Shown one piece after another: positions 47,200-56,628 of a stretch of 64,000 nt of DNA. Below the pieces are notes generated by a model. It made no database searches. It was not told where the DNA came from and was given only the letters and a program-made list of their open reading frames with translations. The stretch comes from Holdemanella sp. MSK.7.32 (GTDB lineage Bacteria > Bacillota_I > Bacilli_A > Erysipelotrichales > Erysipelotrichaceae), in the NCBI RefSeq assembly GCF_024460475.1, contig NZ_JANFYN010000002.1, forward strand, positions 1 through 64,000, written 5' to 3'. The position numbers and the translations under genes were made by a program. Within the stretch, counting starts at the first letter, position 1. Each line of letters starts with the position of its first letter.

Positions 47200-48414
47200 A
47201 TGTATATTTTTAAATCGAATATAAATCAAAAAGAATACGATCACTTTGTAGAAAATCATCCTAGTTGTAGTTTGCTTCAAAGCTACAAATGGGCAAATAT
47301 AAAAAATAATTGGAACGCCATTTATACAGGGGTTTATGAAAAGGATACATTAGTAGCCGCTGGGTTGGTATTGATTCGTCCATTACCACTTTCTTTTTCT
47401 ATGTTTTATTTGCCTAGAGGACCAATTTTAGATTATAAAAATAAAGAGTTATTGAATTTTTACTTTACAGAATTAAAGAAAATTGCCAAAAAAGAACATT
47501 GTTTATTTATTAAATTTGATCCAAGTATTTTAATTTCAAGCTTCCACTTAGATGAAGAAAGAAAAGAATTTAATTATAAGGAAGAGTTTGAAAATATTAA
47601 ATCATGTAAAGCCATTCATTATGGATTCAATAAAGATTTTGAGACAACCATTCAACCAAGATACAATATGGTAGAGTATGTGGATGATTTTGGAATGGAC
47701 AATTTATCTAAAAAAGGGAAAAAGAACATTAAAATTGCTCAGAAACAAAATTTAGATATTCAATTTGGACACAAAGAATTATTGGAAGACTTTGATAAAG
47801 TCATGAAATGTACAGAGGAAAGAAAAGGAATTTCTTTACGAACAAAAGAGTATTATGAATTACTTCTAGATACATATGCAGATGATGCATTTATCACTTT
47901 AGCCTATTTCCATATCCACGATATGTTAATAGAGACAAAAGAAAGATATGAACAGTGTTTACTAGATTTAGAGAATTGTCCAGAAAACGCAAAGAAGAAA
48001 CGTTTTACATTGGAAGAATTAAAAGACTCATTAGAGAAGAAAATCAGTAAATATGAAGAAGATGTGAAAACATATGGTGAAACAGTCTGTGTTTGTGGAA
48101 CACTAACCGTAAAATATGGACATACATCAGAAATTTTATATGCAGGAATGAATGAAGATTTTAAACGTTTGATGGGACCCTATTTAACTTGGTATAAAAC
48201 AATGGAAAAATGTTTTGAACTTGGATGTAAAACAAGTAATATGGGTGGAATTGAAGGAACTCTTAAGGGAGGACTTGTTGATTTTAAAGAAATATATCAT
48301 CCTAGAATCAATGAATACATTGGTGAATTTGATATTCCGGTTAATTCATTATTGTATAATGTTGCATTTAAATTTTATAAGAAGATTAAGGAAAGAAACG
48401 CAAAACACAAATAA
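47200..48414 (+). CDS. FemABX-family peptidoglycan cross-bridge ligase (copy 1)
   Basis: 404 residues. Two GNAT-like lobes and a central helical insertion (about 243-295, Glu/Lys-rich), as in FemA, FemB, MurM and MurN. Motifs: LLQSYKWANIKNNW near the N-terminus, YLPRGPILDYKN, and SNMGGIEG toward the end. Transfers an amino acid from aminoacyl-tRNA onto lipid II stem peptide. Next gene is a clear paralogue. AAAGGGG ribosome site is somewhat distant from the ATG. Confidence 0.9.
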   Translation: MYIFKSNINQKEYDHFVENHPSCSLLQSYKWANIKNNWNAIYTGVYEKDTLVAAGLVLIRPLPLSFSMFYLPRGPILDYKNKELLNFYFTELKKIAKKEHCLFIKFDPSILISSFHLDEERKEFNYKEEFENIKSCKAIHYGFNKDFETTIQPRYNMVEYVDDFGMDNLSKKGKKNIKIAQKQNLDIQFGHKELLEDFDKVMKCTEERKGISLRTKEYYELLLDTYADDAFITLAYFHIHDMLIETKERYEQCLLDLENCPENAKKKRFTLEELKDSLEKKISKYEEDVKTYGETVCVCGTLTVKYGHTSEILYAGMNEDFKRLMGPYLTWYKTMEKCFELGCKTSNMGGIEGTLKGGLVDFKEIYHPRINEYIGEFDIPVNSLLYNVAFKFYKKIKERNAKHK

Positions 48415-48471
48415 TTTAAGCATGATTTAAGTACGACTATCTATTATATCCAAGTAAGGATGGAATTTGAT

Positions 48472-49695
48472 ATGTCGTATTTATTTTTTAAGAACATAAA
48501 CCGTGAAGAATTTGATGAATTTGTGAAAAATCATGAATATTGTAATTTACTACAAAGCTACAATTGGGCAAAAGTAAAAAATAATTGGGATCACATGTAT
48601 ACAGGTGTATATAGAAATAATGAATTAGTCGCAACAGGCTTAGTATTGATAAAAAGATTACCAGTATCATTTTGTATGTATTATTTACCTAGAGGTCCCA
48701 TTATGGATTATAAGGATAAAGAACTTGTTCAATATTATTTTGATCAATTAAAAAAGGTCGCCAAAAAAGATCATTGTATCTTCATTAAATTTGATCCAGC
48801 CATTCATGTTAATGATTATGATTCAAAATCATATAATACAAATAGATATAAGGATACAGATACATATTTAGAAATATTCAAATGCTGTAAAGCTATACAT
48901 CATGGCTATATAATGAGTATTGCGGATACAGTACAGCCTAGATTTCAATCGAACGTATATTCATATGAAAATATAGAGGAAACATTGCCAAAACATACGA
49001 AACGTTTAATTAAGGATGCAGACCGTAGAAATGTTCAAATTATTCATGGACAAGGTGAATTGCTAGATGAATTTAGCCGACTTGTAGAATTGACGGAATC
49101 AAGAAAAGGCGTTGCGCTAAGAGATAAAGAATATTTCAAGACATTATTAGAAAATTATCCTGAAGGAAGCGTCATCTTTTTAGCGACTTGCAACGTATAT
49201 CAATTAGATAAAGAGGAAAAGGAAAAGAAGGTACAGCTCGAAAAAGAAATGGCCGCAACACCTGAAAATGCTAAAAAGAAATTGCATCGTTTAGAAGATC
49301 AATTACGAAGTGTAGATAAAGATATAAAAGAATTTAAAGAAATATTTTCTGAATTTGGCCAAGAAGATAAAGAGATTGCGATTGCCGGAATACTTAGTAT
49401 TCAATATGGAAATACTTGTGAAATGTTGTATGCTGGAATGGATGAAAGATTTAAAAAATTCATGCCTCAATATAAGGAATATGTTGAAAACTTTAAATGG
49501 GCCTTTGATAGAGGATGTCTGTGGAGTAATATGGGTGGTGTAGAAGGATTTTTAGATGATGGATTGACAAAATTTAAAGATAATTTTAATCCAACTATAA
49601 ATGAATTGATTGGAGAATTTGATATACCAGTTTATCCATTTATGTATCGTTTAACACAAAAAGCATATGAAATACTGAAAAGTAAGCATAAGTGA
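48472..49695 (+). CDS. FemABX-family peptidoglycan cross-bridge ligase (copy 2)
   Basis: About 407 residues, colinear with the preceding gene: LLQSYNWAKVKNNW, YLPRGPIMDYKD, ending SNMGGVEGF and EFDIPVYPFMYR. Clearly a tandem duplicate that has diverged widely. In MurM/MurN-type pairs each adds one residue of the cross-bridge, so a two-residue bridge is plausible. ATG 48472 is taken because AAGGA lies about ten bases upstream; ATG 48460 overlaps that site. Confidence 0.9.
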   Translation: MSYLFFKNINREEFDEFVKNHEYCNLLQSYNWAKVKNNWDHMYTGVYRNNELVATGLVLIKRLPVSFCMYYLPRGPIMDYKDKELVQYYFDQLKKVAKKDHCIFIKFDPAIHVNDYDSKSYNTNRYKDTDTYLEIFKCCKAIHHGYIMSIADTVQPRFQSNVYSYENIEETLPKHTKRLIKDADRRNVQIIHGQGELLDEFSRLVELTESRKGVALRDKEYFKTLLENYPEGSVIFLATCNVYQLDKEEKEKKVQLEKEMAATPENAKKKLHRLEDQLRSVDKDIKEFKEIFSEFGQEDKEIAIAGILSIQYGNTCEMLYAGMDERFKKFMPQYKEYVENFKWAFDRGCLWSNMGGVEGFLDDGLTKFKDNFNPTINELIGEFDIPVYPFMYRLTQKAYEILKSKHK

Positions 49696-49706
49696 TAATT
49701 ATTTTA

Positions 49707-49736
49707 TTGACAATCATTTTAATTTGTGTTTATAAT
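49707..49736 (+). promoter_or_regulatory. Consensus promoter of rpmH
   Basis: TTGACA (49707-49712), 18-base spacer, TATAAT (49731-49736): both hexamers perfect. Leader of about 55 bases to the rpmH start with GAGAGGTG as ribosome site. Confidence 0.9.
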
Positions 49737-49796
49737 GTTTGAGCAATCTTATTTGAAAATTTAGAATGAAGAAAAAGACTGAGAGGTGTAATCAAG

Positions 49797-49931
49797 ATGA
49801 AAAGAACATATCAGCCAAGTAAGAGAAAACACCAAAAAGTTCATGGCTTCCGTGCTCGTATGGCAACTGTTGGTGGACGTAACGTTCTTTCTAGAAGAAG
49901 AGCGAAAGGCAGAAAGGTTTTATCCGCATAG
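49797..49931 (+). CDS. rpmH: Ribosomal protein bL34
   Basis: 44 residues, beginning MKRTYQPSKRKHQKVHGFRA and ending in an Arg/Lys-rich RRRAKGRKVLSA. Universal bL34 sequence. Its strong promoter, followed by a terminator before rnpA, fits high ribosomal protein output with reduced rnpA. Confidence 0.97.
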   Translation: MKRTYQPSKRKHQKVHGFRARMATVGGRNVLSRRRAKGRKVLSA

Positions 49932-49957
49932 AAATCACCTGCTAGGTGATTTTTTTG
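49932..49957 (+). terminator. Terminator between rpmH and rnpA
   Basis: AATCACCT-GCT-AGGTGATT stem followed by T-run, immediately after the rpmH stop. Partial read-through would supply rnpA-yidC-khpB. Confidence 0.85.
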
Positions 49958-49975
49958 TCTGGATAGGGAAATAAC

Positions 49976-50317
49976 ATGAAAAAAGAATTTCGTGTATTAA
50001 AAAACTATGAGTTTTCTTCCATCATCCAGAATCGACAATTTGTTAAGTCGTCGTCTTTTGTTTGTTATTTTCAAAAACGTAAATTAGACCATGCAAGAGT
50101 CGGAATCAGTGTTGGCAAAAAATTAGGAAATGCGGTCTGTCGAAATAAAGTGAAAAGACAGCTTCGTAGTATAGTAGATGATATTTTTACATTTGAAGAG
50201 GGATATGATCTTATTATTATAGTCCGACCTGCCTACGCAAATAAGTCGTTCGAAGAAAATAAAAACGAAATGAAAGAAAATCAAAATCGGATAAATAAAA
50301 GATTTTTGAAAAAGTAG
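49976..50317 (+). CDS. rnpA: Ribonuclease P protein component
   Basis: 113 residues with the RNR signature GNAVCRNKVKRQLR and the FSSIIQ aromatic patch. Binds RNase P RNA and pre-tRNA leaders. Standard place between rpmH and yidC. Confidence 0.95.
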   Translation: MKKEFRVLKNYEFSSIIQNRQFVKSSSFVCYFQKRKLDHARVGISVGKKLGNAVCRNKVKRQLRSIVDDIFTFEEGYDLIIIVRPAYANKSFEENKNEMKENQNRINKRFLKK

Positions 50318-50328
50318 AGGAATAAAAA

Positions 50329-51321
50329 ATGAAACAATTTTTGCAGAAAAAAGCAAAATTGGTCTTTCTATGTATGTTGGTATTATTAACATGTACGGCT
50401 TGTGCAAATCCAAGAGGTAGAGATGGAAAAACATTAGCAGACCAAATTATTGCAAGTGAAGAAACTACAATTGATGCAAGTAAAATCAATTACAAAGACA
50501 TTTCTGATAAGGAATTAAAGAAAGAAATTAAAAAGAATATCAAAGATGGACAATATACAATTCAACCAACAACTTTTAAAAATTCTATGTCTAAAGGATG
50601 GTTTGAAGGTTTAATTGTTTGGCCAATCGCACAAATTATTAACTTAATTTCATCAAAAACAGATGCCGGTGTAGGTATCATTTTAACAACATTGTTAATT
50701 CAGATGCTTGTATTTGTATTTACACGTAAATCACAAATGTCTACACAAAGAATGCAGGAAATTCAACCTGAAATTCAAAAGATTCAAAATAAATATAAAG
50801 ATAAAACAGATGAGCGTTCTAAAATGCAGATGGCTCAAGAAATGCAGAATATTTATCAAAAATACGATATTCACCCATTTGGTTCAATGTTAATTACTTT
50901 CATTCAGCTACCAATCATGATGGGTATGTATTATGCAACAATGCGTTCAGTAAGTGTTGTTAGTGGAAGCTTTATGGGTATTTCTTTAGCAGGTACTCCA
51001 CTTGATGGATTTAAAGCACTTGATATCGCATATATTTCAATTTATGTGTTGATGGTTATCTTCTATATTGTATCAATGAAATTACCTCAATGGTTAAAGA
51101 AATGGCAAGATAAGAAAGATAACGTTAAAGTTAAAAAATATGCACAGGAACAAACAAATCCTATGGCTAACAGCATGAACATGTCAATGTACTTCATGAC
51201 AGCAATGATCTGTATTATGTATATTTCATGGCCAATGGCGATGTCATTCTATTGGTTAGTATCAAGTGTAATTCGTGTATGTCAATCATTGATCCTACAC
51301 AAAGTTATGAACAAAAAGTAG
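50329..51321 (+). CDS. yidC: Membrane protein insertase YidC
   Basis: 330 residues. N-terminal signal with a lipobox-like LLTCTAC (Cys about 25), then five core helices; the inner hydrophilic groove's positive charge is usual. Inserts membrane proteins such as the ATP synthase c subunit. Twelve bases after rnpA. Confidence 0.94.
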   Translation: MKQFLQKKAKLVFLCMLVLLTCTACANPRGRDGKTLADQIIASEETTIDASKINYKDISDKELKKEIKKNIKDGQYTIQPTTFKNSMSKGWFEGLIVWPIAQIINLISSKTDAGVGIILTTLLIQMLVFVFTRKSQMSTQRMQEIQPEIQKIQNKYKDKTDERSKMQMAQEMQNIYQKYDIHPFGSMLITFIQLPIMMGMYYATMRSVSVVSGSFMGISLAGTPLDGFKALDIAYISIYVLMVIFYIVSMKLPQWLKKWQDKKDNVKVKKYAQEQTNPMANSMNMSMYFMTAMICIMYISWPMAMSFYWLVSSVIRVCQSLILHKVMNKK

Positions 51322-51330
51322 GTATAACAT

Positions 51331-51957
51331 ATGGAATTTGCTAAATTTACTGGAAAAACTTTAGATGAAGCTTTAGCAGCTGCTTGCAATGCTAAAGGAT
51401 GTACAAAAGAAGAACTTCATTATGAAGTTACAGAAGAAAAAAGTGGTTTTTTAGGAATCGGAAAAACAATTGAAATTGAAGCATATTGCCCAAAAGATAT
51501 TGAAGATTTCATTAAGTCATATATTCAAACATATTTTGACAATGCAGAATTAGATGGAACTGTTGAAATTGAAAATGATCATGGTTTCTATCGTATTACT
51601 GTAAATACAAAAAACAATGCGATTATGATTGGTAAAGCGGGTAAGTCTTTACAAGCATTCAATCGTTTAGTTAAAGCTGCAGTAAGTGCAGCATTTAAAA
51701 AGCGTATCGGACTTTTAATCGATGTGAATGGTTATAAGGAAGAAAGATACGAAAAAATCTGTAAAATGGCAGTTCGCATCGCAAAAGATGTACGTCGTAC
51801 AAAAGTAGATGCCGTATTAGATCCAATGCCAGCCGATGAAAGAAAAGCAATTCACAATGCTTTAGCAGGAATGAACGATATTTCTACTAAGAGTGAAGGT
51901 GAAGGCGAAGGACGCCGTTTACACATTTTATATACACCAGGAAAAGATGAAGAATAA
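51331..51957 (+). CDS. khpB: RNA-binding protein KhpB (Jag)
   Basis: 208 residues: Jag N-terminal domain (1-50), KH domain with IMIGKAGKSLQAFN, and R3H domain with a conserved Arg/His pair (DERKAIHNAL). Partner of KhpA in small-RNA-linked control of cell division and elongation in Firmicutes. Directly follows yidC as usual. Confidence 0.92.
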   Translation: MEFAKFTGKTLDEALAAACNAKGCTKEELHYEVTEEKSGFLGIGKTIEIEAYCPKDIEDFIKSYIQTYFDNAELDGTVEIENDHGFYRITVNTKNNAIMIGKAGKSLQAFNRLVKAAVSAAFKKRIGLLIDVNGYKEERYEKICKMAVRIAKDVRRTKVDAVLDPMPADERKAIHNALAGMNDISTKSEGEGEGRRLHILYTPGKDEE

Positions 51958-51980
51958 CGGGATTATCCCGTTATTTTTTT
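51954..51980 (+). terminator. Terminator after khpB
   Basis: ATAACGGGAT/ATCCCGTTAT stem followed by seven T; the left arm starts in the khpB stop codon. Confidence 0.85.
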
Positions 51981-51993
51981 GAAGGAGGGCTTC

Positions 51994-52554
51994 ATGAAAA
52001 TTATTATTGGATTAGGGAATATTGGTAGAGAATACGAAAACACACGTCATAATGCAGGTTTTATGGCGATTGATAAATTGGCACAAATGCTAGAAATGGA
52101 TTTTAATCAGGAAAAGTTTTCGGCTTATTTTGCGAAAAAGAAAATTGATGGAGAAGACATAATTTTATTAAAACCAACCACATATATGAATAATAGTGGT
52201 ATCGCATTAAGACAATGCATGGATTTCTATAAAGTGTCTTCTGAAGATATCCTTGTATTATATGATGATATGGACATGCCTGTTGGAAAACTTCGTTTGC
52301 GTCAAAAAGGTAGTGCTGGTGGTCATAATGGAATCAAGAGTATTATTTCTCATATTGGCACACAGGAATTTGATCGTATTCGCATAGGAATTGGTAAAGA
52401 TAAATTAATTCCAGTTGTAGACTGGGTACTAGGTAAATTCCCTCAAGAACAACAAGAGGATTTAAATCATGCTTTAGAACAAGCCGCAAAAGCAGCTAAA
52501 TTTTCAATAAAACACTCTTTTAGTGACACAATGAATAGGTATAATAAGAAGTAG
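51994..52554 (+). CDS. pth: Peptidyl-tRNA hydrolase
   Basis: 186 residues. Catalytic His19 in ENTRHNAGF, with Asp in LYDDMD and GSAGGHNGIKSI. Recycles peptidyl-tRNAs. AAGGAGGG marks ATG 51994. Followed by mfd after a few bases, the usual Firmicute order. Confidence 0.95.
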   Translation: MKIIIGLGNIGREYENTRHNAGFMAIDKLAQMLEMDFNQEKFSAYFAKKKIDGEDIILLKPTTYMNNSGIALRQCMDFYKVSSEDILVLYDDMDMPVGKLRLRQKGSAGGHNGIKSIISHIGTQEFDRIRIGIGKDKLIPVVDWVLGKFPQEQQEDLNHALEQAAKAAKFSIKHSFSDTMNRYNKK

Positions 52555-52566
52555 AAGGTGGTATTT

Positions 52567-55500
52567 TTGAGAGATACAATATTAAATAAATTACAGTCCA
52601 ATCCAGTAGCTCAACAAATGCTTCAATTTGGCAATAATATTGGTAACTTATTTCCAAATGAAGAAGCTTTATGCATGGCCAGTGCTTTTATGCAGGATAA
52701 ACAAACACGAATTGTAGTTAAGAAAAATCGTTATGAAGCGCAACAACTCTATCAAAGATTGAAACCACTTATTAATGATACATTATTATTTGTGATGGAA
52801 GAATCTTTGCGTGTACAAGCCATCGCTTCAAGTCCAGAAGATAAACAAGAACAACTCTATGTATTAACTCAGCTTGTGAAAGAAGATAAGCCACGTATTA
52901 TTATATGTAATACGGCGGCCTTTTTGCGTTACTTACCCGATAAAGAATTATTTAAAAGTCTTTGTTTTAAATTTGAAGTAGATCAAGAAATTACGATGGC
53001 AGAATTGAAACAAAAACTAAATCGTGCCGGCTATACAAAGGTCAATTATGTAGATCGTCCATGTACATACGCAAGTCGTGGAGGAATTGTCGATGTATAT
53101 TGCCTTGAATATGAACATCCAATTCGTATTGAATTTTTTGATACAGTGATTGAATCCATTCGTTTATTTCATGAAGAAACTCAGCGAACAATTCAAACAA
53201 TTGATTCTGTATTGATTAATCCAGCTACAGATTTATTGTTTACAGATGATCAGATTGAGTATCTTCAAAAAGAAATTGATTCTGAATTAGAAAAACAACA
53301 GGCAAAATTAATTCAAGATGATTATGACTTTTTATTGGATTATATTGAAAAAGATAAGATTTCTATAGAAAACTATGATATTGATCCACATTTGTATATT
53401 TATTTTAGTTATTTAAATGCAAATAAATTAACTGACTATGTCAATGGACACATTATTTTCTCAAGTCAGGAAGAAGTGGAAAGTGGATATAAAAAATTGA
53501 ATGAGGAAACGATATCTTTTATTCAGGAAATGGTTGAATCTCATCAATATTTACCTAAATATAGCATGTTTCATGACATATTCACATTTGAAAAAGAACA
53601 TACGATTCAGATGTTCCATGATTTCTTAGATTTTAAACATCCAATCTTCTCAAAAATAGAGACATTAGAAAAATCAGATCAACCATTGATTCAAATTCTA
53701 GAGAATCTAAAAGGGGAAAATATTTATATTTCTTTGGATGAGGAACATACAAAAAAAGTGCAGGAAGCCTTAAAAGCTTATTCAATTCATAGGAATATCA
53801 CATTTATTGAAGATGACTTTTATGAAGGATTTACATATGAAGATATTTCTGTTTATACACAACAGGAATTATTTCATCATCCTAGTCAAATTAAGCGTTA
53901 TCAGAAAACATTTAAACAAGGTCAGATTTTACAGAATATTCTTGAACTAGAACCAAATGATTATGTTGTACATGAACAATATGGTATTGGCCAATATGTT
54001 GGAATTACAACGCGAAAAATAAAAGGAAAGACATTAGATTATTTACATGTTTTATACAATGGAGGCGATGAATTATTTGTCCCATTATCACAATTTCAGT
54101 TGGTAAGAAAATACGTGTCCAAAGAAGGTGTGGGCATCAAATTATCGCAATTGGGTTCTAACAAATGGAAAAAGACGAAGGAAAAGGTTTCTAAAAAGGT
54201 TGAAGAAATTGCGTCTCGATTAGTTGAGTTATATGCGAAGCGAAATGAAGATATTGGTTTTGCGTTCAGTAAAGATGATGATCTACAAAGAGAATTTGAA
54301 GAAGCCTTTGAATATGAGGCAACACCAGATCAAATGAAAGCTACAGAAGAAATCAAACGAGAAATGGAAAAGCCAAAACCAATGGATCACTTATTATGTG
54401 GAGATGTAGGGTTCGGTAAGACAGAAGTAGCTATGCGTGCTGCATTCAAGGCTATTTCAAATAATAAACAAGTAGCTTTACTGTGCCCAACTACAATTTT
54501 ATCTATGCAACATTATCAGACGTTTATAAAGCGTTTTGAAAATGTAGGTGCTAATATTCGTGTAGTGAATCGTTTTGTGCCAACAAAAGAAATGAGTCAG
54601 ATTAAAAAAGAATTGGCGGACGGGCAAGTTGATATTATTATTGGTACACATAAATTATTGAATAAATCTTTTCAATATAAAAGCTTAGGTTTATTGATTA
54701 TTGATGAAGAGCAGCGATTTGGAGTTGAGCACAAAGAAAAAATTAAAGAGATGAAAAACACAATCGACGTTTTATCTTTAAGTGCAACACCAATTCCTAG
54801 AACTTTACAGATGTCTTTGATTGGGGTACGTACGATTTCACAATTGAATACACCACCATTGCATCGTCATCCAATTCAAACGTATGTGATGGAAAACAAA
54901 AAGAGTGTCGTGAAAGAAATCATTCAAAGAGAATTATCTCGTGGAGGACAAGTTTTTTATTTGTATAACCACGTATCGAATATCTATTCTGTAGCTAAAA
55001 ATATTCAGAATATGTTCCCTGATGCCAAAGTAGCAGTGGCACATGGACGTATGGATAAGAATGATATTGAGCAGACGATGATTGATTTTGAACAAGAGAA
55101 ATATCAAATTTTAGTTTGTACAACAATTATTGAAACTGGACTAGATATTGCGAATGCGAATACGATGATCATTGATGATGCTGATCGTTTTGGATTGTCT
55201 CAACTTTATCAGATTCGAGGCCGTGTTGGGCGTCGTGAAAAAATCGCATACTGTTATTTATTGGTACAGCCACAAAAAGAATTGACAGAACAGGCACATA
55301 AAAGGTTAAAAGCCATTAAAGAATTTACATCTTTAGGCAGTGGATATAAAGTGGCTATGCGAGATTTAACAATTCGTGGAGCCGGAGACATGCTTGGGCC
55401 GCAACAAGCAGGATTTATTGATGATGTAGGATTGGATTTATATCTTGAAATGTTGGCAAGTGCCATTAAGAAAAAGCAAGGCAAGCCAATTGAGAATAAA

Positions 55501-55953
55501 AAGAATGATAAAGTGGCTCAAGTTCAGTTATCGGGATATATACCTAAAAAATTCACAGATAATGATGGAGATAAATTGGAAATCTATCAACACATTAAGA
55601 AAACAGAGAGTCTTACTGAATTGATTGAATATGAAAAACGTGTTGAAGACTTATTTGGGCATATTCCAAATGAAGTAAAACAATTGTTTGAACAGAAAAA
55701 ACTGGATTTCTTTGTGAATCGAGAAGGTGTTGAATCATTAAAAGAAACAGATGACGTCGTTATAATCACAATGAGTGCTGAATGGTCAAAGAATTGTGAT
55801 GGTGTTAAATTGTTTGGTGCTATTAATGATATTAGTCGAAAGATCAATTTGAAATTAGAGAGTGGAAAAATTAAGATCATGATTTCTAAACGATTAAAGA
55901 AACATATTGAATTGATGGTGCAGGTTATTGATAAATTAGAAGGAGAGTTTTGA
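52567..55953 (+). CDS. mfd: Transcription-repair coupling factor Mfd
   Basis: About 1128 residues: UvrB-like N-terminal region, RNA polymerase-interacting domain (about 465-530, EPNDYVVHEQYGIGQY), and RecG-like translocase with Walker A GDVGFGKTEV and DEEQRFGV. Releases stalled RNA polymerase and recruits repair. Start is probably TTG 52567, seven bases after AAGGTGG; GTG 52558 lies inside that site. Ends TGATG, overlapping the next gene. Confidence 0.95.
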   Translation: MRDTILNKLQSNPVAQQMLQFGNNIGNLFPNEEALCMASAFMQDKQTRIVVKKNRYEAQQLYQRLKPLINDTLLFVMEESLRVQAIASSPEDKQEQLYVLTQLVKEDKPRIIICNTAAFLRYLPDKELFKSLCFKFEVDQEITMAELKQKLNRAGYTKVNYVDRPCTYASRGGIVDVYCLEYEHPIRIEFFDTVIESIRLFHEETQRTIQTIDSVLINPATDLLFTDDQIEYLQKEIDSELEKQQAKLIQDDYDFLLDYIEKDKISIENYDIDPHLYIYFSYLNANKLTDYVNGHIIFSSQEEVESGYKKLNEETISFIQEMVESHQYLPKYSMFHDIFTFEKEHTIQMFHDFLDFKHPIFSKIETLEKSDQPLIQILENLKGENIYISLDEEHTKKVQEALKAYSIHRNITFIEDDFYEGFTYEDISVYTQQELFHHPSQIKRYQKTFKQGQILQNILELEPNDYVVHEQYGIGQYVGITTRKIKGKTLDYLHVLYNGGDELFVPLSQFQLVRKYVSKEGVGIKLSQLGSNKWKKTKEKVSKKVEEIASRLVELYAKRNEDIGFAFSKDDDLQREFEEAFEYEATPDQMKATEEIKREMEKPKPMDHLLCGDVGFGKTEVAMRAAFKAISNNKQVALLCPTTILSMQHYQTFIKRFENVGANIRVVNRFVPTKEMSQIKKELADGQVDIIIGTHKLLNKSFQYKSLGLLIIDEEQRFGVEHKEKIKEMKNTIDVLSLSATPIPRTLQMSLIGVRTISQLNTPPLHRHPIQTYVMENKKSVVKEIIQRELSRGGQVFYLYNHVSNIYSVAKNIQNMFPDAKVAVAHGRMDKNDIEQTMIDFEQEKYQILVCTTIIETGLDIANANTMIIDDADRFGLSQLYQIRGRVGRREKIAYCYLLVQPQKELTEQAHKRLKAIKEFTSLGSGYKVAMRDLTIRGAGDMLGPQQAGFIDDVGLDLYLEMLASAIKKKQGKPIENKKNDKVAQVQLSGYIPKKFTDNDGDKLEIYQHIKKTESLTELIEYEKRVEDLFGHIPNEVKQLFEQKKLDFFVNREGVESLKETDDVVIITMSAEWSKNCDGVKLFGAINDISRKINLKLESGKIKIMISKRLKKHIELMVQVIDKLEGEF

Positions 55954-56222
55954 TGCGATTAGATAAATATTTAAAAACAGCACGAATCTTAAAAAGAAGA
56001 GAAGCCGCTAAAGAATTAGCTTTACAAGGACGAATTTGGGTCAATAATCGAGTTGCCAAACCAAGCACGGAATTAAAAATTGGAGATACAATTCGTATTC
56101 GTTTTGGGGCAAGACTTCTTGAAATTCGTGTATTAGATATTCAAAAACAAGTTTCTAAACAAAACGCCCAACTGTTGTTTGAAATAATTCATGAAGAAAG
56201 AATTGAAGATGAACAAGCTTAA
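55953..56222 (+). CDS. rqcP: RqcP-type S4 RNA-binding protein
   Basis: 89 residues with an S4 domain (MRLDKYLKTARILKRREAA, GRIWVNNRVAKPS). Member of the Hsp15/YabO family; RqcP joins RqcH in rescuing stalled 50S subunits. AAGGAGAG precedes ATG 55953, which overlaps the mfd stop. Confidence 0.88.
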   Translation: MRLDKYLKTARILKRREAAKELALQGRIWVNNRVAKPSTELKIGDTIRIRFGARLLEIRVLDIQKQVSKQNAQLLFEIIHEERIEDEQA

Positions 56223-56628
56223 TGTTGTGTGCGGAGCTCTTGTGATTGATGGAAAAGTGATGATTGCCCAAAGAAATTATGGTTCAAGCAAAGGTTTCTT
56301 TGAATTTCCTGGTGGAAAAGTTGAGAAAAGTGAAACAAAAGAAGAGGCATTAATTCGGGAATGGAAAGAAGAATGTGATATTGACATTTACAATGTGCAA
56401 TATTTAGCTTCTAGCGTGGATTATCAAGATGGATATGAAATTCACTTAACTTGTTTCACATGTACTTCTAATGAAAAACCAACAAAATTAAGTGTGCATT
56501 CAGAATATATTTGGACAACTCCAGATCATATATATGACTATAACTTCTTTAAATCTGATAAAATGCTTGTAGAAGCATTAAAGGGGGTATGGCCATGTTT
56601 AACAAAACCAATGAAACCAAAGTATTAA
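56209..56628 (+). CDS. NUDIX hydrolase (MutT type)
   Basis: About 139 residues with the Nudix box GGKVEKSETKEEALIREWKE. Likely sanitises oxidised nucleotides such as 8-oxo-dGTP, but the substrate cannot be told. Overlaps rqcP by 14 bases, and the HD gene by about 34. Confidence 0.85.
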   Translation: MNKLNVVCGALVIDGKVMIAQRNYGSSKGFFEFPGGKVEKSETKEEALIREWKEECDIDIYNVQYLASSVDYQDGYEIHLTCFTCTSNEKPTKLSVHSEYIWTTPDHIYDYNFFKSDKMLVEALKGVWPCLTKPMKPKY

